Assembly: GCA_946616295.1 (NCBI GenBank)
Contig: CAMOIU010000059.1
Location: 1 to 18,417 of the forward strand
Direction: 5' to 3'
DNA length: 18,417 nucleotides
Origin: CAG-791 sp002392385
GTDB lineage: Bacteria; Bacillota; Clostridia; Lachnospirales; Lachnospiraceae
This document shows, piece after piece, positions 14,831-18,417 of this stretch (positions are counted from its first letter, which is position 1; every line of letters starts with the position of its first letter). The position numbers and the translations under genes are program-made. The notes under the pieces are model-generated. The model searched no databases and had not been told where the DNA came from. It saw nothing but the letters and a program-made list of their open reading frames with translations.

Positions 14831-14875
14831 CAGGACGGGTGTCCGGTCACGGAAGGCCGGCATCCGTCCTGTTTT
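14831..14875 (+). terminator. Strong hairpin with T-run before htrA
   Basis: CAGGACGGGTG (14831-14841) pairs with CATCCGTCCTG (14861-14871), with one G-T wobble. After a bulged T, CCGGTC (14843-14848) pairs with GGCCGG (14855-14860) around a six-base loop. TTTT follows (14872-14875). It could end the ylmH-trpS operon. A TATACT box at 14806-14811, without a clear -35, lies upstream of it and not downstream. If that box is the htrA promoter, the hairpin lies in the htrA leader and would act as an attenuator. Confidence 0.65.
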
Positions 14876-14893
14876 GAGAAAGGAAGCTGCATC

Positions 14894-16711
14894 ATGACAG
14901 ATGAGAGAGATGAAAGAAATGAAATGCCGGAGAATGACCGGAGAAACACATGGATGAGACCTGAAGATATCCGCACGCCCGGCGGCGGATTATTCGGGGA
15001 GGACGCATATGACGGAACAGACTTCGCGGAGAAGGCCCCCGACCAGGAGACAGCGCCCGAAGCGGAGGCCATATCTGACGGGACGGCCGAGGGGGAGACA
15101 GTGACCCCGGAGGAACCCGCCCAGGAAACAGCCGGTCCCGGCGAGTATACCTTCACGGGAACGGATGCCTATTACGGAGAACCCGGACAGGGAAGCGGCT
15201 ACACCTACGGCGGCAGCCTCCGCTATGAGGATGACGACCGTTACGGCACCAGGTCCGCCAACGCCGGTGCCACTCAGAAGGACAGTTCCCGCAGGCGACG
15301 CGGAGGCAGAGCGGTATTCGCCGTGCTGCTGGCCGCCATATTCGGTCTCTGCGCAGGTCTGGGCGCCTGGGGCGCCGGGGCTCTTCTCAAGAGCCAGGAC
15401 AGCCAGAGCGCGTCCGTGACCGAAGCCCGGGAGCCTGAAAAGGAGGCTGTCCCGGAGACCCAGGACAAGGAACAGGCCAAGACCACGGAAGAGGTGGAGG
15501 CCCCTCAGTTCGTCACCGGCAACAGCACGGTCCCGTCCACCCAGATCAGTGAAGTGGCGGAATTCGTGATGCCATCCATCGTGTCCGTCTATAACAATTA
15601 CATCGCGGAGCAGTACTATTTCGGCCACACCTATCAGCAGTCCGCCGTCTCCACCGGTTCCGGCATCATCATTGCCGCCACCGATTCGGAACTCCTCATC
15701 GCCACCAACAACCACGTGGTGGAGGGATCGGAGAGCCTGAAGGTAAGGTTCGTCGATGAAACGGAGGCCGAGGCCAATCTCAAGGGCACGGACGCGGCCA
15801 ATGACCTGGCCGTCATCGCCGTCTCCATGGACAGCCTCAGCCAGGAAACGCGGGATGCCATCACGGTGGCCACGCTGGGAAGCTCTGAGACGCTCAAGGT
15901 GGGACAGGACGCCATCGCCATCGGCAATGCCCTGGGCTACGGCCAGTCCGTGACCAGAGGCATCATCAGCGCCGTCAACCGCCAGATCAATACGGAGGAC
16001 GGTATCACCGGCACCTTCATCCAGACAGACGCGGCGATCAACCCCGGCAATTCGGGCGGAGCCCTTGTCAATATCAACGGTGAAGTGATCGGTATCAATT
16101 CCAGCAAGATCGGCGGCTCCACGGTGGAAGGCATGGGATTCGCCATTCCGATCTCGGAGGCCATGCCCATCATCGAGAACCTGATGAACCGGCAGACCAG
16201 GATGAAGGTGGCCGCCGATTCCCAGGGTACCCTGGGCATCAGCGGAACGACGGTCAATGAGGAGACCCAGAGATACTACGGCATGCCCGGCGGCGTGTAT
16301 GTGGCCCAGATCCTGGAGGGCGGCGCCGCGGAGGAATCTGATCTGCAGAAGGGCGATATCATCACCAGTATCGACGATACCGAGGTCACTTCCATGGATG
16401 CTCTCAAGAAGCAGCTGGAGTACTATGAGGCCGGGACGACCGTGACACTGACGGTCATGCGCATGCAGGAGAACGGCGAGTACAAGCAGACACAGATCGA
16501 CCTGACGCTGGGCACCCAGGCCATTCTGACCGAGCAGACCGAGGAAGGCAGAACACAGGAGAAGCAGGAAGAAGGGTCCGCCGGGGACGGCAGCCTCTTC
16601 GAGGGCCAGCGCCCGGACACGGGACGCGGTTTTGACTTCTCTACAGAAGGCGAAGGACCTGATTTCAGCTGGCCCTTCGGCAACACTGAAGAGGATGAGG
16701 GAGACAGATGA
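14894..16711 (+). CDS. htrA: Membrane-anchored HtrA/DegP-like serine protease with PDZ domain
   Basis: A 605-residue S1C-family protease for envelope protein quality control. The N-terminal 135 residues are acidic, glycine- and tyrosine-rich and probably disordered, ending in RRRRGGR. One membrane helix follows (about 139-164), putting the protease outside the cell. The trypsin-like domain holds the full triad: His274 in TNNHVVEG, Asp304 in AANDLAVI and Ser387 in NPGNSGGAL. One PDZ domain spans about 444-540, and the tail is again acidic. The long N-terminal cytoplasmic region is larger than in Bacillus HtrA. The ATG follows AAAGGAAG. Its stop overlaps the clpX start (ATGA), which ties it to an intracellular unfoldase. 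A strong hairpin lies between upstream promoter candidates and this gene. Confidence 0.93.
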   Translation: MTDERDERNEMPENDRRNTWMRPEDIRTPGGGLFGEDAYDGTDFAEKAPDQETAPEAEAISDGTAEGETVTPEEPAQETAGPGEYTFTGTDAYYGEPGQGSGYTYGGSLRYEDDDRYGTRSANAGATQKDSSRRRRGGRAVFAVLLAAIFGLCAGLGAWGAGALLKSQDSQSASVTEAREPEKEAVPETQDKEQAKTTEEVEAPQFVTGNSTVPSTQISEVAEFVMPSIVSVYNNYIAEQYYFGHTYQQSAVSTGSGIIIAATDSELLIATNNHVVEGSESLKVRFVDETEAEANLKGTDAANDLAVIAVSMDSLSQETRDAITVATLGSSETLKVGQDAIAIGNALGYGQSVTRGIISAVNRQINTEDGITGTFIQTDAAINPGNSGGALVNINGEVIGINSSKIGGSTVEGMGFAIPISEAMPIIENLMNRQTRMKVAADSQGTLGISGTTVNEETQRYYGMPGGVYVAQILEGGAAEESDLQKGDIITSIDDTEVTSMDALKKQLEYYEAGTTVTLTVMRMQENGEYKQTQIDLTLGTQAILTEQTEEGRTQEKQEEGSAGDGSLFEGQRPDTGRGFDFSTEGEGPDFSWPFGNTEEDEGDR

Positions 16712-18318
16712 GTGATCGTGGCGACGAACGCACCACTGAGTATTGCATGATGTGCCGGCGGCCGGATTCCACGGCGGGCAAGATGCTCCATCTGCCCGGC
16801 GGGATCCACATCTGCGCCGACTGCATGCAGAAAATGGCGGATACAGCCTCCAGAATGGACCTGCCCGGGATGATGCAGCAGCTCTATCCCGGAAACGACA
16901 GTCTGGCGGAAATGATGAAACAGTTCACGGGACAGGACCTGTCCCGTCAGCACAAAGAGGACGCAGCCGCGGGACAGGATCCCGGGGCTGCGCCTTCGCG
17001 CGCGGAGGAGACCGGTACCGCGCCGGCCCAGCCGGCCGTTACCCGGAAACAGGCCGCCGCGGAGACAGAGGATGAGCCGCAGGAGGCAGAGCCGGACAAG
17101 GAAGAGAAGACCGGCTCCTCCGGCCCCCAGATCAGCTTCCTCAACCTGGGCGACATCTTCGGCGGTATGGGACTGGGACCCCGCACCGAGGTCAAGCGCA
17201 AGAAGAAGGAGGGACCGCCCCCGGTATTCTCCATCGACCATATCCCGGCGCCCCACAGGATCAAGGAGGAGCTGGACAAGTATGTCATCGGCCAGGAACA
17301 CGCCAAGAAGGTGATCTCCGTGGCCGCCTACAATCACTATAAGCGCGTCCGGACAGGGACCATGGACGACATCGAGATCGAGAAGTCCAACATCCTTCTT
17401 CTGGGCCCCACCGGCTGCGGCAAGACCTACATCGTCAGGACCCTGGCAAGACTCCTGGATGTGCCCCTGGCCATCACGGACGCCACCAGCCTGACGGAAG
17501 CGGGCTACATCGGCGACGATATCGAGAGCGTGATCTCCAAGCTTCTGGCGGCGGCGGACAACGACGTGGAGAGATGCGAGAAGGGCATCGTCTTCGTGGA
17601 CGAGATCGACAAGATCGCCAAGAAGAAGAATTTCCACTCCCGGGACGTCAGCGGAGAATCGGTCCAGCAGGGCATGCTCAAGCTCCTGGAGGGGGCCGAC
17701 GTGGAGGTGCCTGTGGGCGCAGGCAGCAAGAATGCCATGGTGCCCATGACCACCGTGAACACCCGCAACATCCTCTTCATCTGCGGCGGTGCCTTCCCGG
17801 ATCTGGACGCTATCATCCGGGAACGCCTCAACAGACAGACTTCCATCGGCTTCTCGGCCCAGATCCGGGACAAGTACGACAGGGAGAAGGATGTCCTCCG
17901 CTATGTGACCGGCGAGGACCTGAGAAAATTCGGCATGATCCCCGAATTCCTCGGCCGTCTGCCCATCATCTGCACCATGCACGGCCTGAACACGGAGATG
18001 CTGGTCAAGATCCTCAAGGAGCCCCGCAACGCCATTCTCAAGCAGTACCAGAAGCTTCTGGCCCTGGACGAGGTGGACCTGCGCTTCGAGGACGACGCCC
18101 TCCTGGCCATCGCCGAGAAGGCCCTGGAGCGGGACACCGGCGCCAGAGCCCTCCGCTCCGTCATCGAGGAGTTCATGCTGGACATCATGTATGAGATCCC
18201 CAAGGACGAGAACATAGGCACGGTCACCATCACCCGCGCCTACGTGGAAGGAAAGGGAGGCCCCGCGGTACAGATCCGCACCGACCGCCCCGAAGCCCTC
18301 ATGCTCCCCGGAAACTGA
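16708..18318 (+). CDS. clpX: ClpX-type AAA+ unfoldase with an unusually long linker
   Basis: A 536-residue ATP-dependent unfoldase. An N-terminal four-cysteine zinc-binding domain (Cys13, 16, 36, 39) is followed by a long acidic, low-complexity linker (about 60-170). The AAA+ module starts near 175 with Walker A GPTGCGKT (233-240), pore loop GYIG (266-269, in place of the usual GYVG), Walker B IVFVDEIDKIA (294-304) and RDVSGESVQQ. The ClpP-docking IGF tripeptide is at 380-382, and the EFLGRLPI sensor region is intact. Standard ClpX has about 420 residues, so roughly 110 are extra, mainly linker. It should feed substrates to ClpP, but clpP, tig and lon are not beside it, and it overlaps htrA. 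It may be a second ClpX rather than the housekeeping one. Confidence 0.9.
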   Translation: MSDRGDERTTEYCMMCRRPDSTAGKMLHLPGGIHICADCMQKMADTASRMDLPGMMQQLYPGNDSLAEMMKQFTGQDLSRQHKEDAAAGQDPGAAPSRAEETGTAPAQPAVTRKQAAAETEDEPQEAEPDKEEKTGSSGPQISFLNLGDIFGGMGLGPRTEVKRKKKEGPPPVFSIDHIPAPHRIKEELDKYVIGQEHAKKVISVAAYNHYKRVRTGTMDDIEIEKSNILLLGPTGCGKTYIVRTLARLLDVPLAITDATSLTEAGYIGDDIESVISKLLAAADNDVERCEKGIVFVDEIDKIAKKKNFHSRDVSGESVQQGMLKLLEGADVEVPVGAGSKNAMVPMTTVNTRNILFICGGAFPDLDAIIRERLNRQTSIGFSAQIRDKYDREKDVLRYVTGEDLRKFGMIPEFLGRLPIICTMHGLNTEMLVKILKEPRNAILKQYQKLLALDEVDLRFEDDALLAIAEKALERDTGARALRSVIEEFMLDIMYEIPKDENIGTVTITRAYVEGKGGPAVQIRTDRPEALMLPGN

Positions 18319-18360
18319 AGGTACAGACGTATATTAATCGGGAAAGAGCAGATGCAAAAT

Positions 18361-18417
18361 CCCAGTGAACTACCCACCGCCTACGCTTTCAGCTAAGAGG
18401 CGGGGGCTTCGTGCCGC
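18361..18417 (+). mobile_element. Possible end of an IS200/IS605-type or OMEGA element, cut by window edge
   Basis: After the clpX stop, GTGAACTACCCACCGCCT (18365-18382) pairs in part with AGGCGGGGG (18398-18406), through CCGCCT/AGGCGG, and is followed by CTTCGTGCCGC. A small inner GCT-TTC-AGC hairpin sits in the loop. A GAACTACCC...hairpin...GGGGCTTC arrangement is, from memory, a recurring feature of subterminal regions or omega RNAs of the IS200/IS605 superfamily (TnpB or IscB elements). No transposase or nuclease gene is inside the window, so the call rests on this one motif. Confidence 0.4.

Noticed and set aside
16423..17982. 519-codon open frame on the minus strand
   Set aside because: It is antisense to htrA and clpX, both identified with complete catalytic motifs.

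Overview
This window comes from a GC-rich member of the Firmicutes, class Clostridia, most likely a Lachnospiraceae-like gut anaerobe. The evidence is gene content: a six-cysteine SCIFF ranthipeptide precursor next to its radical SAM maturase, a class B sortase, an LCP-family cell-wall ligase, YlmH, a membrane-anchored HtrA and a ClpX. The genus cannot be named from this sequence. Nearly all of the window is coding, and the genes look intact. No tRNA, rRNA, CRISPR array or prophage was seen.

Layout. 1-2428 (+): glycogen branching enzyme, then a PaaI-like hotdog thioesterase. 2435-5116 (-): a class B sortase and a sodium:solute symporter, each with its own recognisable promoter, and a terminator behind the symporter. 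5177-6873 (+): LCP ligase and a small stand-alone HPt phosphotransfer protein. 6925-7419 (+): mechanosensitive channel MscL with a C-terminal zinc ribbon, with its own promoter. 7420-7637: intergenic region dominated by an 84-nt nested hairpin. 7638-10797 (+): Orn/Lys/Arg decarboxylase-family PLP enzyme, the SCIFF precursor (ATGA overlap with the decarboxylase), a perfect 11-bp hairpin, and the SCIFF maturase. 10835-11080 (-): small XRE regulator. 11232-14754 (+): YlmH, tryptophanyl-tRNA synthetase, a UAP1/UDPGP-type nucleotidyltransferase (ATGA overlap with trpS) and a short conserved-looking protein of unknown function. 14831-14875: strong hairpin plus T-run. 14894-18318 (+): HtrA-like protease and a long-linker ClpX (ATGA overlap). 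The last ~57 bases resemble the edge of an IS200/IS605-type or OMEGA-type element, cut by the window end.

Working together. Three functional themes appear: envelope building (sortase, LCP, UAP1-like enzyme, HtrA), protein quality control (YlmH, HtrA, ClpX) and RiPP production (SCIFF precursor and maturase). The most interesting points are the coupling of the SCIFF precursor to a PLP decarboxylase with a hairpin between precursor and maturase, the 84-nt hairpin upstream of that operon, the HtrA-ClpX pair, the tandem 8-bp repeats just downstream of a perfect consensus promoter, and the possible mobile-element end at the right edge. Most of the region is otherwise ordinary core genome; I did not find a clearly new defence or mobile system fully contained in the window.
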